In this document: in pieces, positions 1 through 12,085 of the stretch
How positions within the stretch are numbered: position 1 is the stretch's first letter
Layout of the letters: each line of letters opens with the position of its first letter
Origin: Adineta ricciae
Lineage: Eukaryota; Rotifera; Eurotatoria; Adinetida; Adinetidae
Direction of reading: 5' to 3'
Assembly: GCA_905250025.1 (NCBI GenBank)
Contig: CAJNOJ010000027.1
Span: 186,001-250,000, forward strand
Length of the DNA: 64,000 nucleotides
Notes under the pieces: model-generated
What the model was told of the DNA's origin: nothing
Seen by the model: the letters and a program-made list of their open reading frames with translations, nothing else
Databases searched by the model: none
Position numbers and translations under genes: made by a program

Positions 1-714
1 GAGAACTTTGATTCTTTGCAAGATGTTCCCACAATCTAAAAATGCAAGTTTCATCTTCACGAATTGATTAGTATAAACTGAAGGATTCTTTCGGAAGAGA
101 TTTTTCTTTTTGTTAATTGCATATCGATGACAACTTGGACAAAGACAATTGACCAACAAATGGAATCTTGTCGTTCACAACGATTGACATGATTGAGTTA
201 AGAATTTCGAATTTGATTATGCCTCTGTGTTTTTCCTTTAATTCTTCACGCAAGTTCTGTCAAGATGTCAAAGCTTACGTGAGATAGAAAGGAAGACTTT
301 GTACGAAATGTTTTCAGTCTCTACGTAGGATATAATTACAGTAATTTCAACTGGAAAACGACTTCCTGAGTGAACAAGAAAAACATCTCAATGTGCCACA
401 CGCAAGAAAATCTTTTTTATTCAGGCTTTACATCTCGTGTCGGATGAATGTACTTTTGCTTCTACCAGACTACCTTTTCATGTTAATCAGCGTAGACAAT
501 AAACAAAACTGACGATCCTTCAATCATTAAGACTTTTATTCATCAAAGAGAAAAGAAAACGACTGTTGAGATTATTTCACATCGATTCGATTACTGAAAT
601 TTTCTTCTGTTGCTCGTTTTTTTTTGTCTATGTTATCATTAAAAAGACATTATTCAACATCAATGAAACAGAATATTCCTTTCGCGCGTGTCGAAGGCGA
701 TATAAACAAAATCT
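1..714. other. Left-edge intergenic region
   Basis: I see no supported exon here. It lies downstream of the minus-strand VAT-1 gene and should hold its 3' UTR. Open frames are short and without recognisable motifs. Confidence 0.5.
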
Positions 715-2328
715 TTATGAGCTCGACGACGAAATCTGTTGAAATTCATCTAAATCTTCTTCATCGTTGGCGTCATCATCGGGACCTGATGTCGAACTTG
801 AATGACCATCATTGGTCAGATCCGTTTTCAACTAAAACAAAGCATTTCGAAACATGAAATAGCAAGTCGAAATACGAAAGTTTTACTTTTTTTACTTTGT
901 CTGATTTCTTATAGAGACATGGTTCGATTACTACTTTACCGATATTTTGTCGATCGATCAATTTACCAAGAGCGTTATTTACCTGTATACGATAAACGAA
1001 CATGAATAGGACGTATACATATCTACAGGAAAACAAATCTATACTTCTTCGAATGTAAAGACAGAGTCGACGACTGGCTTGATTTTGCCTTCTCTGTAGA
1101 GAAGAAATACTTTGTGCATAATATCAGCTAAATAACGACGTGTCTCATTAGAACCACGTAAAAGTAATTGAAGCAAATTGAAACCATGAATAGATTTGCT
1201 ATCTTGAAAAAGTCGTAAACAACTTATTTTATCATTTTGCCACCACTGAAAGATACATGATCAAGAAGAGCTATGGCGTTTTTGCTTAGATTCTTTCGTT
1301 TTACATACAGTAGACATTCCCTTCGTGAAACCGAACAGATTTTTTACATCCCAACTGAGTAAACTCGATGTACCGTACATGATGTATTTACCATTAAATT
1401 TCAATAGAGCAAGGCCACGCTCACAATCGTCGCCAGCCATACAGTCAAGCACAAGATCGACGCCTTCAGGTGCAATTCTACAATTGTTTATCGATAAATG
1501 AAAGAATTCAATCGATAGAAACATACTTTTTCACATCGGCGACATAGTCGAAATCATGTTCGAATAAATAGTGAATATGAGCGCGTAAGGCATCGAACTT
1601 ATGTGAACTCGCTGTTGCAATGATAGTTAAATTAGGCACAAGTTTGGCAAGTTGTGTTAAGGCAACTATGATCAAAGAAAATATTCGTTGTGAATATTTA
1701 AATTGACATATAACAGTTCTCTTACCACCCACACCGCCTGCTGCCGAATGAAACAACAATGTTTGTCCTGATTTAACATTTCCAATTTCAAATAGAAGTA
1801 TATAAGCGGTGAGATAAGCAACAGGAAAAACAGCTGCTTCTCGGAATGACATTTCTTTTGGGATTTTGAAAACGAGATCCTTTTTAACAACGATCTGCTC
1901 TGCCCATGCTGAAAAACGTGTCAAAACAAGTACACGATCACCTTTCTAGAACGAAATAGAAAAAAAGAAGTAAGAGACGTCATTTGGATTTCTCTCTTAC
2001 TTCAACATGAGTAACATTGCTACCGATATCTAACACTTCTCCACTACATTCAAAACCCGGAATGAACGGTGGACGTGGTAAATCTTCCAATAGACCGTAT
2101 CGACCAAGAACATCATTAAAATTAATGCCACTAAAATGCATAAAAACATCTTTTGTAATTCTCAGTTAGAAATATCTACCAAGCTTTCACAGTAATCAAC
2201 ACTTCTCCATCAACAGGCGGTGGTGGTTTCGGTGTTGTTGTTACTTTGAATTCACGTTTGCCAGTAAATGATTGTTGAATAATAATACATTTCATGTCCG
2301 ACGAAGATTTGTTTTCACCGTTCGCCAT
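715..2328 (-). CDS. VAT1: Synaptic vesicle membrane protein VAT-1 homolog (zinc-independent quinone oxidoreductase family)
   Basis: Eight exons with short introns encode a medium-chain dehydrogenase/reductase of the quinone oxidoreductase type. The start at 2328 opens MANGENKSSSDMK. Exon 2 carries GINFNDVLGRYG, typical of the VAT-1 N-terminal GroES-like fold. A later exon carries the NADP-binding glycine motif SAAGGVG after YLTAYILLFE. The stretch GVDLVLDCMAGDDCERGL is characteristic of VAT-1. After KPVVDSVFTFEE a 5' splice site must be used, because reading on hits a stop at 1039. The next exon gives VNNALGKLIDRQNIGKVVIEP, the expected family C-terminus. A last exon then adds an acidic, serine-rich tail (PDDDANDEEDLDE) like the acidic tail of vertebrate VAT-1. 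The family binds NADPH and acts at vesicle and mitochondrial membranes. The substrate cannot be told from sequence. The final two splice sites are my inference from frame and homology. Confidence 0.88.
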
Positions 2329-2570
2329 TGCTATTCACTACGAGAATAATACATACGAGTTATTTGCATTGATTCGGATTGTAAAACGAAACATATTCTT
2401 GTCACCTCAATTTCTAACGTTTGCCCTCCTCCTTCCTATGCAATAAACTCGACTTGGTCTTATTCTTTAGAAGTTTAGTGCCAATATATGTACGCAGTTT
2501 TTTTTTCATGTATCGTAGCTGTTCTTTCTCTCTCGCTCTCCATCCATTTCTCCTATTTTTGCGGTTCCGT

Positions 2571-2601
2571 TTTTCTTCTTCTTCTTCTTCTTCTCTCTCT
2601 C
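2571..2601 (+). repeat. (TTC)n/(TC)n microsatellite
   Basis: A TTC run passes into a TC run. It lies in the intergenic stretch between the divergent VAT-1 and CCDC181-like genes. Low-complexity open frames on both strands here are by-products of the repeat. Confidence 0.85.
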
Positions 2602-2836
2602 CTACGATATTTATATCTATGGAAAACACTGTTATTATCATCGATTTTTCTTTCTTCAATATTTACTATAAGCACGGAAGAAAAAGAACTCAAGGCTATA
2701 TTCAATGATAATGGAAATGAGCATTTCTTCTGTCAGCTTTCTAACGTAAATATGAGAATATGACGCCGAACCACGTTCATCTTCATGATAATCTCGAGAT
2801 CGTCTTTCTTCGAAACGATAATAACGGAAGACAGAG

Positions 2837-2857
2837 CAACAACAACAACAACAACAA
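2837..2857 (+). repeat. (CAA)7 microsatellite
   Basis: Seven perfect CAA units in non-coding sequence. Confidence 0.9.
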
Positions 2858-3899
2858 ACTTTCCGTGTGCATGCTTACATAAAACAGATGTATTTGTTTT
2901 CATTAATGGGCGCTGCAAACGTCAGCAGACCAGGAAGAGTCTAATAAAAAAATTTAATTAAGAGTCAAGGATGTATGCCACTGATGCGGTATTATTCTTA
3001 ACCGTTCATGCAAACTGATCATTAGCCTAAATCTTCAGCTTTTAATAAACGATGTCATTCATGTCGATGAACGCTCATTAGACATAGATGAGTACATAGG
3101 TTCTTTTAATTGTGTGGAACGACACTGTTATCTACTTATGGGAATGTGACTTTAGTAGGGTTTATTGATAAATCAGCAACATTTGCAGACATTTAACATA
3201 GTAAATATTTAAAAATAACAAGGACTTTTTATAGTATGTATTCCTAAGGAGAAAACGACATCGGTGTCGTCAGGTTTTACTTACAGATTACACAAAAGCC
3301 GACACCGAGTAAATCCATCTTGGTATAGCATGCAGATTAGTGCTACAAGCTAGACTGAGTGTCTCTACCTGGATAAAATATTTTTTAAGATATAATAAAT
3401 CTCTCTTTTGATTTTCATGCATATGTATCAATTAATTGAAGCTGTCAGAACAGATTTATCTTTTATCTTGCTGTGATAACAAAGCATAAACAAGCACTTC
3501 AATGAACATATGCTGGTTAATTGAAAGCGGTACCAAAGACGTGTGTTTTTCTTCTCGCATGAGTTCAAGCATGAAGTTTGTTTAACGTTGGAAGGAGTAA
3601 ACCATTCGTTGGCAACCATATCGAAGGTTTACTAAGCAACAGAGAGAGTGACATCTTTCCATAGGTTTTTCAACGGGTAGAATAAAGATTTTCTTCTTGA
3701 AATTCGTCTACTTGAAATGAAAATCTTGATTGTTCATTCTTCGTTTCCTCATGCATCAGTTTGTTGTTATGAACTTAAAGAAAAATTAATTTTCATATGC
3801 TGTTTCGGAAGTGAAACCTTATTATTGTTCTGTTCTGTAACCTTTCTTTCTTTTTTTTTTTATGAGTAACTGTTTATAAACTTCTTATTCTTTTCAGAC

Positions 3900-3923
3900 A
3901 TGAATATGAAACGAGAACCATGA
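3900..3923 (+). promoter_or_regulatory. Short upstream ORF overlapping the CCDC181-like start codon
   Basis: ATG at 3900 opens seven codons (MNMKREP) and stops at TGA 3921-3923. That stop overlaps the main ATG (3920-3922) as ATGA. It begins two bases after the 3' splice site, so it should be in the mature mRNA. This arrangement could allow termination-reinitiation at the main start. The effect on translation is inferred only. Confidence 0.5.
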
Positions 3924-6057
3924 CTGCCGCTACAGAAACATATACATCCTTTGATCGGTCTCCCGCAATTGCGCATATAACAGACAATACCATATTACCG
4001 AAAGCAAATCATGATTTTTTCACCAGCCATACGAATGCACCGCGAGTCGTAGGACATTGTTTGGATGGTAAGTGGGGATGTTGATTGAATCGTTAAAAAC
4101 ATTGGTTGAGTTAATTTAGATGCGGATATTTTGACTTTAAAACGTCAATACGCGAATTTTAATCTTTTCGAGCAGAGTTTCATATCGAATTCAGCCGAAG
4201 ATATCTCTCAACTTGATCGTCTTTCGCATCAACCAGATTTGTTTGGTCAAGGACACCATGAGATTGATGAAGGTAAAGATCTTTTACCTTATGAATATAT
4301 AATTATTTAACATATTCGTATAGATGATTTCCCGTATGACGATGCTGGTGCTGATTACTTTATCACTATTGAAGAACGTTTGAAAAAAGCTAATGAAGAA
4401 TTTCAAAAAGATGAAACACCTGTGGAATTAAAGCATGAGCCGCGTATACAGTTCGATGCCGTTGTCAAAGCAGTTGACATTGTTCTCGAATCTGACGATC
4501 AAGTAGACTCATCCATGGATGAAGCACCATCAAGCAATACGCATGAATATACTGTCCCACTTAATGACACGAAGCCTAAGGAAGGCTTATCTTTAGTTGA
4601 ACAAATTAAAGCAATACAATTTCATAATATGCCACCAACAACTACTCAAGAAAGTATGGGCGACCTTTTCTCGGTGCGAAATCTATTGATAATATGAATT
4701 CTAGGTGAGCAGTCAGTTTCGTCAGGACAAAATTCAATGATTGTTTCTGTCAATGGTCGATTCGATTTACAAAATGAAGACGATTATATAGCTAAGCAGT
4801 CTTTAAAATCGGACAAGGCTAGCCCGGAGAGAATCTCATATTTACCTACGCCACCAACGGAACCAAAGAAAAAACAAGATAAACCTCCTCGTCCATTTCT
4901 CGTTCGTCCGAAATCGTCTGAAAGTGCTCGTCGTGTTGATAGCAGTTCTAATAAGAAGAGCAAAGCTGATAAAACCAATCGACAACGCCCGACCAGGTAC
5001 AATCAAATGAACTGCTCTTTCGACTAGTTTCTATCATTTCTAGTGCCGGTGTATCGAAATCGATTGAGACTTATGTAGACAAGTAAGTTCACATGTTTAT
5101 ATTTGAAAAATTCAATCTTCTGGAATGAAATGAAAAACAGGCCGCCATCTGGCGTCGATTTCGATGAACTTCTACGGGAAGCTGCAGTCAAAAAACGTGC
5201 AGAAATGCGCGAAGAACGTCGCAGAAAAGCAGAAGTAGGACATTTTTAAAAAATTTTCCCTGCTAAATGAAACGTGACCTCATAATTACTTTTTGTTTAC
5301 AGGAGGAAGAGAAAAGAAACGCAGAATTAGCAAGAGCCAAAGAGTACTATGAACGATGGTTAGAAGATAAGAATTCTGAACGTAAACGAATCAATGAAGA
5401 AAAACGACTCGAAAAAGAAGAGGAAGAAGTATTTGAACAACTCAAATGTTTTCATCGACTTTTTCCTCATTGCTTTCATCTGTAGGCACGTCGATCGGAA
5501 CAAGATAAAGAGCTGAACGAATTACGTGAAAAACGTTTCAAAGAATGGCTTGACCGCAAAACACACGAAGCCTCTATTGCGAACCAATTTCAGAAATTAA
5601 AAGCCAGTGAAGAGGACATGGCACTTCGTCGCTCATCATTTTCTCCCAATCACATTCAGACAAATGGGAGTGGTGATCACCGCGCATTTCGACGGTAATT
5701 TCTTTTCAATAGATAATCGAATTGACACCAAGTCATATCTAATGATATTATGATTCGATATAATTTTGGCAAGTCGCCGCGCATTGTTTACAAACAATTG
5801 CGACAGCCTGGACGAGATAAGTGCATATATAAAACACTTTTTACTGAATACCTTCTGAAGGAGTTTCGTACTCATTGACAAAACGTTTTCTCTTGTCTAT
5901 TTCTAGTTGGCTACGTCAAAAACACGAGCAAGCGCTAGAAGAAAAACGTCGTATACGTTTCGAAATTAAACAGCAACGTCGTCGCGAACGACGTTCGATC
6001 AAACGACATCAACTACAACAAGACATTCAACTGGCGAAATCATACGGATACTCTTAA
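3920..6057 (+). CDS. CCDC181: Coiled-coil domain-containing protein 181-like (ciliary/microtubule-associated)
   Basis: About nine exons. The N-terminal part is acidic and low in structure. A central segment, SVNGRFDLQNEDDYIA, matches the region of vertebrate CCDC181 that reads 'ERDGKFELLNLQDIA'. It is followed by the proline-rich PPTEPKKKQDKPPRPF. The C-terminal half is a long charged coiled coil with repeated W-L-x-x-K units (ERWLEDKNSERKR, EWLDRKTHE, SWLRQKHEQALEEKR). It ends in QLAKSYGYS. The repeated 'WL.xK' pattern and basic C-terminus are the hallmark of CCDC181, a microtubule-binding protein of sperm flagella and motile cilia. The start at 3920 is the first ATG after the uORF that keeps a long frame across the first splice. 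Family identity rests on this pattern and the gene's overall order, since coiled coils are easy to over-assign. Confidence 0.72.
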
Positions 6058-7728
6058 ATAGACATTTTCTAAATCTGTATTTATTTTCTTGAGAAACTAA
6101 GCACAACATGCGATATATCTTGAACAAATATACTACTAAATAATACGTAGTAAAACATAACGACTAAAACACATATAATTATACATTACTTTGCTACATA
6201 CATGCAAGCACCAGAAAATACATCGACCGGAACGTGTGAAACGAAAAACGTATAATAGACCCATGAAAAGAAGAAGTAATTTATTGCGACGTTATTTTTC
6301 CTCGTTATCGCCTGAGCACAGTCAATGGATGATACAGAATCAAAACGAAGTATGCAAGATAAGTACAGATAACTGTACATTTACATATCAAAATACGTGT
6401 CTTCGTCACATAAAAAGCTTTTTTTTTCAATCTGTTTAACTGATTGATAGACGATAATCTTCGCATTCAATCAACGATTGTCAAAACAAGAACACGATCG
6501 GCTAATGAGTCGACAAACGTGTTTTTATGTTATTTTTAGTCAATAGGCTAAAGCAGACATTGATCACATTGTTAGTCCTAATTACTTCGTTGATGTTCTT
6601 ATGCAATCTTATTACGAAATTATTAATCATGACGTATCATTTTTCATTGGAAAATGCTTCGATGCCTCTTCCGACACGCTTCATATTTGTTGGATATAAA
6701 GATAAATAAGCATATCGATATGCGAGCGTAACGATGAAAACACCTCTCCTAAACATTACCAAAAAAAAAAGGAAAAAAACGCGTGGGTAGCAACGTCTCT
6801 TTGATCAAATCATCAACGATATGCCTTCATTTAATATAACCGATTGGACTACATGAAATTGCACAATGACATGGAAATAAATTGAATTTGTTTTATATAT
6901 GTAGATAGCATTTGTCGTGCTAGTTGATTTACTTGTTTTCGAAGAATAACAGATATGTACAGTTGCAAAAACACATCTATGCGTGTCAGTTTTTCTCTCT
7001 CTTGCTCTCTTCTGCTTTGCGTTAACGAACGTTGATTGATATCTGAGGACATCATTATGACACATTCAAGTTGACTTGTGAGGTGTGTACATGCAAGACG
7101 CAGAACGAAGAACATGTTTTTGCCCAATTAACATTTTTCTCCGTATAACTTCTTGAACTACGTTTCTCTTCGACCAAAGACAAGTTCGTTTGTGCGCAAA
7201 ACAGCTCGACAAAAGGTATGTGCTCATGCGCTAGTTCGAAACATATGGTCGAGTGGGATGTGACTCGCGTTTTGAAAGCCACAAAACGGATATTTATCAG
7301 GTTTCTTGATGAGTAAACAAAAGACTCACCTGAAGCCTCATGTTATGTTCTTTAACTTAGTGGTTATTCGATCATAACTTAACAGTGTCATCGGATACTT
7401 ATGCGCACGATATTCAGGTGTTTTTTTTTCCGTCGTTAAAAAACATCAATAACAAGAGTACAATCACTTGATTTGCTCCTAATAGTCATTTCTTGTTTGT
7501 TTTTCATATCTGGATAGTGATAGGAGAGGGAGAAGCAAAAAAAAATGCGAGAATAATCAAGGTTGTTTCTTTTATTTTTATCTCATTCATATATTTATTC
7601 TGCATAATACTCTCTTTTCTTTTCATAACGACGTTAACGTGATTATCATCATCATATAAAATCAAGTATCAACATTAACATTATACTTAATATTCTAGTT
7701 TGCAACGTCGTTAACCTCCCCTCCGAAG
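6058..7728. other. Intergenic region, 1.7 kb
   Basis: It follows the CCDC181-like stop and precedes the aminotransferase gene. Open frames on both strands are short, overlap each other and show no motif or plausible splice continuation. I see AT-rich sequence and a few poly-A and poly-T runs only. Confidence 0.6.
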
Positions 7729-10700
7729 ATGTATTCATACACCTCAGCTCAAGTAAGAATCTTCATTTGCACTCGAAAATCAGAATCATGTCTATCTTTT
7801 CTCGTAGATGTTCTCGATGCATCAGCATCCACACCTCCAACAGGCTATATACGCTCAACAGCAACAGCAACAGCAACAACAGCAACAGCAGCAACAACAG
7901 CAACAACAACAACAGCAGCAGCAGCAACAACAACAGCAACAAGACGCAACTATGTTATTTCATCAGTATAATCAACAACTTCAATTACATTCCATACAAA
8001 GTGCGTATTCTAACACACCGGTACCATCTATGACACCGATTTCGTATGTTCAACAACCGACAGATCAACAAAATCAACAATTATATCGTCCCGATCCACT
8101 CGTACCACAAGCTGCACCCCAAGTGCCCACACCCGTTCAACAGCAACACTTACAACAACAAATTCAACAGCAAATGCAGCAACAATTGCAACAACAAATG
8201 CCACGCTCGAGTCCAATCAGTATGATACCGATTTCGTCACCCGAGATCTGGCACAGCGGTAGTCCCTTACCACCGCCGACTCAAGATGCTTTTCGTCCTA
8301 TAACTCATACTGTTTCTCGCACAATGCTCGATGTTCTTCCGTTTCAAGCGATAACAAATAACACTCCGTCATCGCCACCAATCAATACCTCATTTGAATC
8401 GCCCAAAACAATACGTTTATTTCATACGAAACCATCGACCGAAACTCGACAACGACGTCAACGACTTCATAGTGGTTCAAGCTGTTATGAATCAGACTCA
8501 CCTGATATTTCTAGTGATGATGATGACGAATATCGAGTAAGTGAGGGTGAAATTTATTTATAGCGCCAATGAGATGCATGTATTTATTTAATGGAAACAT
8601 TTACTTCGAAAGAATTTTGATTAGTTTTATTTATAATAATGCATATGATCGATGTCCATTAGACAAAAATTGACCTATTTTTTCTCTCTACTTTTCTTAG
8701 TGGCGTTTAGCAAGTTCAAACGTTGGACATTCACTTCCGGCCATATCTAAGAAAAAGCGATCTAGTTCGATGGGTCGAACCGATGGCAAATCAAGCGAAC
8801 AAGAACTCAAAGACATTTATCAAAAGTCACATCACAACAATGGTGCTTTTCCCTTAATCAACACACTTTATCATCATTCAACCAGCAAAAGCTCGAGCTC
8901 TTCCAGCAGTAGCAGCCATCGTCCAAAGCTTCTTCAATACATCGATGATAACATTATCGGTAGAGATATAGCATTTACTGGACCATGGGGCTTACGTCGC
9001 AGTAAGTGATTTGATGTCCACACGGATATATCGGATATGACTGTTGTAATGTTTCTCCTAGTGATCTATTGTGATTATACCGCGTCTGGTCGAGCATTAG
9101 AATTCATCGAGAATTATCTCAAAGGTCATATTCTACCTCTGTAAGTAAATCGAATTTGTAAAAGAAATTAGAAAATGTACTAATTGATTGGTTTTTTCGC
9201 TTTTAATAGGTATGGAAATACACATAGTGAAAATAGTTTATGTGCTTTACAATCAACGAAATTTCGCGAAGAAGCACGAAATATAATCAAAAAATCGGTT
9301 AATGCTAACGATAGTGACGTTGTCATATTCACAGGCTCAGGCTCGACTGGTGCTATTCATACTCTCGTTGATGCTCTCGATCTTTCAGACGAAACCGCTC
9401 GAAAGAATGTTGTAGTACTGGTCAGTGTCTTCGAACATCATAGCAATCTCTTACCATGGAAAGAGTTAGGTGTTGAAGTAAGAGGAAAAACACGTTTGAT
9501 GTTGTTTTCGTTAATTAAACTTTGCAATTTGTTTACTATTCGTCAAGGTCGTTCGCGTCCCTACTACGCAAAACGGTATACTCGATAAAGCGTTTCTAAA
9601 AGAAAAATTACAACACTATTCGAAACTGAAAAAACGTATTATTTGTTCATTAAATGCTGCTAGTAACATAACTGGAATCTTTACTGATGTCGATAGTATT
9701 TCTACACTTGTTCATTCCTATTCGGGAGTGATCTTTTGGGATTACGCCACAGCTGCACCCTATGTCAAAATCGATATGAATCCATCTTCGACTGCTTATA
9801 AAGACGCGATATTTATCTCCACGCACAAGTTTGTCGGTGGTCCAGGTTCGCCAGGTAAGATGTTCCGAACACAAAAACTCAAATTCATCTCGTTTTATGT
9901 ATAGGTATCCTGGTCGCAAAACGAAATCTCTTCAGTATGAAACCACCGAAGACGAGCGGAGGTGGGACAGTGAACTTCGTTACTCGTACAATGTATGAAT
10001 ACAGTAATAATATCGAAACTCGTGAAGAAGGTGGCACACCAGACATAATCGGCTGTATTCGAGCTGGACTTGTCTTTCAATTGAAAGATTCTCTCGATAT
10101 GAATTATGTTCAGACACGTGAAGAAGAATTAGTCAAACGATTTTTCCGTCGTTTTAAAAAAACCGACACATTGATTATTCTTGGCTCTCAAACAGCAGCT
10201 CGTTTGCCAATTTTTTCATTCACAATTTACATTCCGGGTGTGTGCAAATATCTCCATAGCAATTTGGTCTGTCGTCTCTTCAATGATTTATTCGGTATAC
10301 AAGTTCGATCGGGCTGTGCTTGTGCTGGACCTTATGCGCTAGATTTACTCAATGTCAATGATGCTAAAACAGATATTTATTGTATGTTTTTAACCGAAGG
10401 AATCTGGTAAGCTTACTTCAGTTCAAAATATGTATTCTTTTTGGTTTTTTTTTTTCTAGCAGTCGAGGGAATGAAAAAGTTGCTCGAACTCTGTTGATGA
10501 AGTAAGATTATAGAAGATATTTTCCGCGAGAGTATGATTACATTGAATTGATATTTTAGACCTGGTTTCACTCGTCTTAACCTACCGTATTTCGCTAGCG
10601 ATGATGAAGTTGATTTTATTCTTGATGCTGTCGAATTTATTGCTAATCACGGATGGAAATTTTTGCCATTGGTATGTCAAAATACTATTTACACATATCA

Positions 10701-11331
10701 TTTCTAAGGATGCCTTTCTAACCCTCTAGTACACATACGATCCAACAACAGGTGCATGGGAACATCGTAGTGGTTCACATATGGCCCAATCCAGTCTTGG
10801 TAATATCACCTATAAAGCTGGTCGAATGCAATATTATGCGAAACGAACTGATGCTTCATCTATTCGCCCCGACAAGAATCTTCCGGTAAGTGTATTCAAA
10901 TGAATTACATCGTTTGTTTATCATTGTCTCTCTAGGACCCAATGCGTGAAGCTAAATCATTGTCTTTAGAAGCTGTTCGACATGCCATAGAAACTGTTGA
11001 TTACACGTCCGATCCTCCAATCAATATTCCCGACAAATACAAGAATTTGATTTGGTTTGCATTGCCCATTGACATTGCACTGATGATGATCAAACAGAAT
11101 GAAACGGGACAAGAACCGCATTGCGATGCTAATACACTTCCGTTTGTACCAGAGGAGGGCAAAGTGAGTTCAGCAAAGGACATACATTCAAATATTGTCG
11201 TTTGTCTCGTTTAGTCGAAGGTTTATGCGGCATCGAAATCAAAACAACTATCCAATCTACGCGAGACTGCAGTCAATCGAAAGAAGCAGTTGCCTACCCT
11301 TTCATCGTCAGCGTCTCGAGTGCGATCATAA
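7729..11331 (+). CDS. Class V aminotransferase (cysteine-desulfurase-like) with a long polyglutamine N-terminal region
   Basis: Twelve exons, about 950 aa. Exon 1 (MYSYTSAQ) splices in frame to MFSMHQHPH. A disordered region of about 300 residues follows: 29 glutamines in a row, further Q-rich and proline-rich stretches, an acidic patch (SSDDDDEYR) and a serine run. The fold type I PLP enzyme starts near LLQYIDDNIIGRDIAF. It has CDYTASGRALE, YGNTHSENSL, TGSGSTGAIH, SVFEHHSNLLPW, FWDYATAAP and STHKFVGGPGSPG, whose lysine should bind PLP. A later RSGCACAGPYALDLL sits where cysteine desulfurases carry the catalytic loop cysteine. A C-terminal extension of about 240 residues follows, ending in a basic Ser-rich tail. 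Related uncharacterised proteins occur in many eukaryotes. The activity could be cysteine desulfurase, selenocysteine lyase or an aminotransferase. All splices keep frame, so the polyQ part and enzyme form one predicted protein. Confidence 0.85.
7856..7942 (+). repeat. Coding CAA/CAG polyglutamine tract (29 codons)
   Basis: Twenty-nine consecutive glutamine codons mixing CAA and CAG, in frame with the aminotransferase. The mixed codons argue for a maintained tract rather than a recent pure-repeat expansion. A second, interrupted Q-rich block lies around 8140-8200. Confidence 0.95.
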
Positions 11332-11494
11332 ATCCATCGAAACGGAGAAATCATTGAACTATATTATTCTTCGTTTTTTTGTTATATTTAGACGTACTGA
11401 TTCTTCTACTGTGCTTGTATAAACATATTGCCGTTTGTAACATACGCTTTCACTGAGGAACAAAAGAACAAATTTGGTTTTTCTTAGTATTTTA

Positions 11495-11500
11495 AATAAA
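11495..11500 (+). terminator. Poly(A) signal AATAAA
   Basis: Canonical hexamer about 165 bp after the aminotransferase stop codon. Confidence 0.55.
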
Positions 11501-12021
11501 TTATGGAACGCAAAAATAGGACAGAAGAAAATTCTTTTGATTGATTTTATTCAATGCATGCTGCACGACTTCGTTGCGAGTATAATGTTCAAATCAGTGT
11601 GATAAATTACCGTAAAAGAAAACATTTCGTTTTGTCTCTATCGGCTATTCAACAGTTATTTATCGAATTAATTTTATGTCTGACGAAGGCGTTTTGATGG
11701 TGACGTAACACAATAGATAACAACGATCGTGACATGATAAAGATATTGTCGTATTATCAGTATGCAAGAGTTAACAAGTCGGTCTGTGCGATTTGTGAAA
11801 AAGGTTTTTTTTTGAAAATGCTTAATTTCTCTAAATAATATCCATTCGTCCTCATCATATGTTTGTTTATTTCGTTACTGTCGAATCAGTTTCATGTTTA
11901 CTTCGTTAAATCGACTATCATATGACTTGTCTCGTGGATGAGTCAGTACGCTTTTTGCTCGTTTCTCTTTATCGTAGTTCGTTCTAGTTGAATCATATCG
12001 ACGCAAATATAATTATATAGA
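11501..12021. other. Intergenic region upstream of the sterol desaturase gene
   Basis: No coding exon seen. It leads into the TATA-like element of the next gene. Confidence 0.55.
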
Positions 12022-12030
12022 TATATAAAA
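12022..12030 (+). promoter_or_regulatory. TATA-like box of the sterol desaturase gene
   Basis: TATATAAAA lies 56 bp before the ATG of a single-exon gene, a reasonable place for a core promoter with a very short 5' UTR. The region is AT-rich, so a chance match is possible. Confidence 0.4.
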
Positions 12031-12085
12031 ACGAAAAAAGGAGGGTTATTTTGCTTTCGAGGGCTGCGAATCAGTTGAATCAACA

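Larger units (their letters stand above)
2329..3897. other. Divergent intergenic region between VAT-1 and the CCDC181-like gene
   Basis: It holds two microsatellites, a 9-bp inverted repeat (3261-3269 and 3300-3308) and no supported coding exon. It ends in a T-rich tract and a clear 3' splice site (TTTTCAG, ending 3897), so the downstream gene has either a 5'-UTR intron or a trans-splice acceptor here. Confidence 0.6.

Noticed and set aside
624-1005. Plus-strand open frames opposite the VAT-1 3' exons
   Set aside because: They lie antisense to exons that match the VAT-1 C-terminus and have no motif of their own.
2414-2763. Open frames on both strands around the TTC repeat
   Set aside because: They are low-complexity translations of a microsatellite (Ser/Leu/Phe on one strand, Glu/Lys on the other), with no splice support.
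6186-7282. Small open frames between the CCDC181-like and aminotransferase genes
   Set aside because: They overlap each other on both strands, show no conserved motif and cannot be chained by splice sites.
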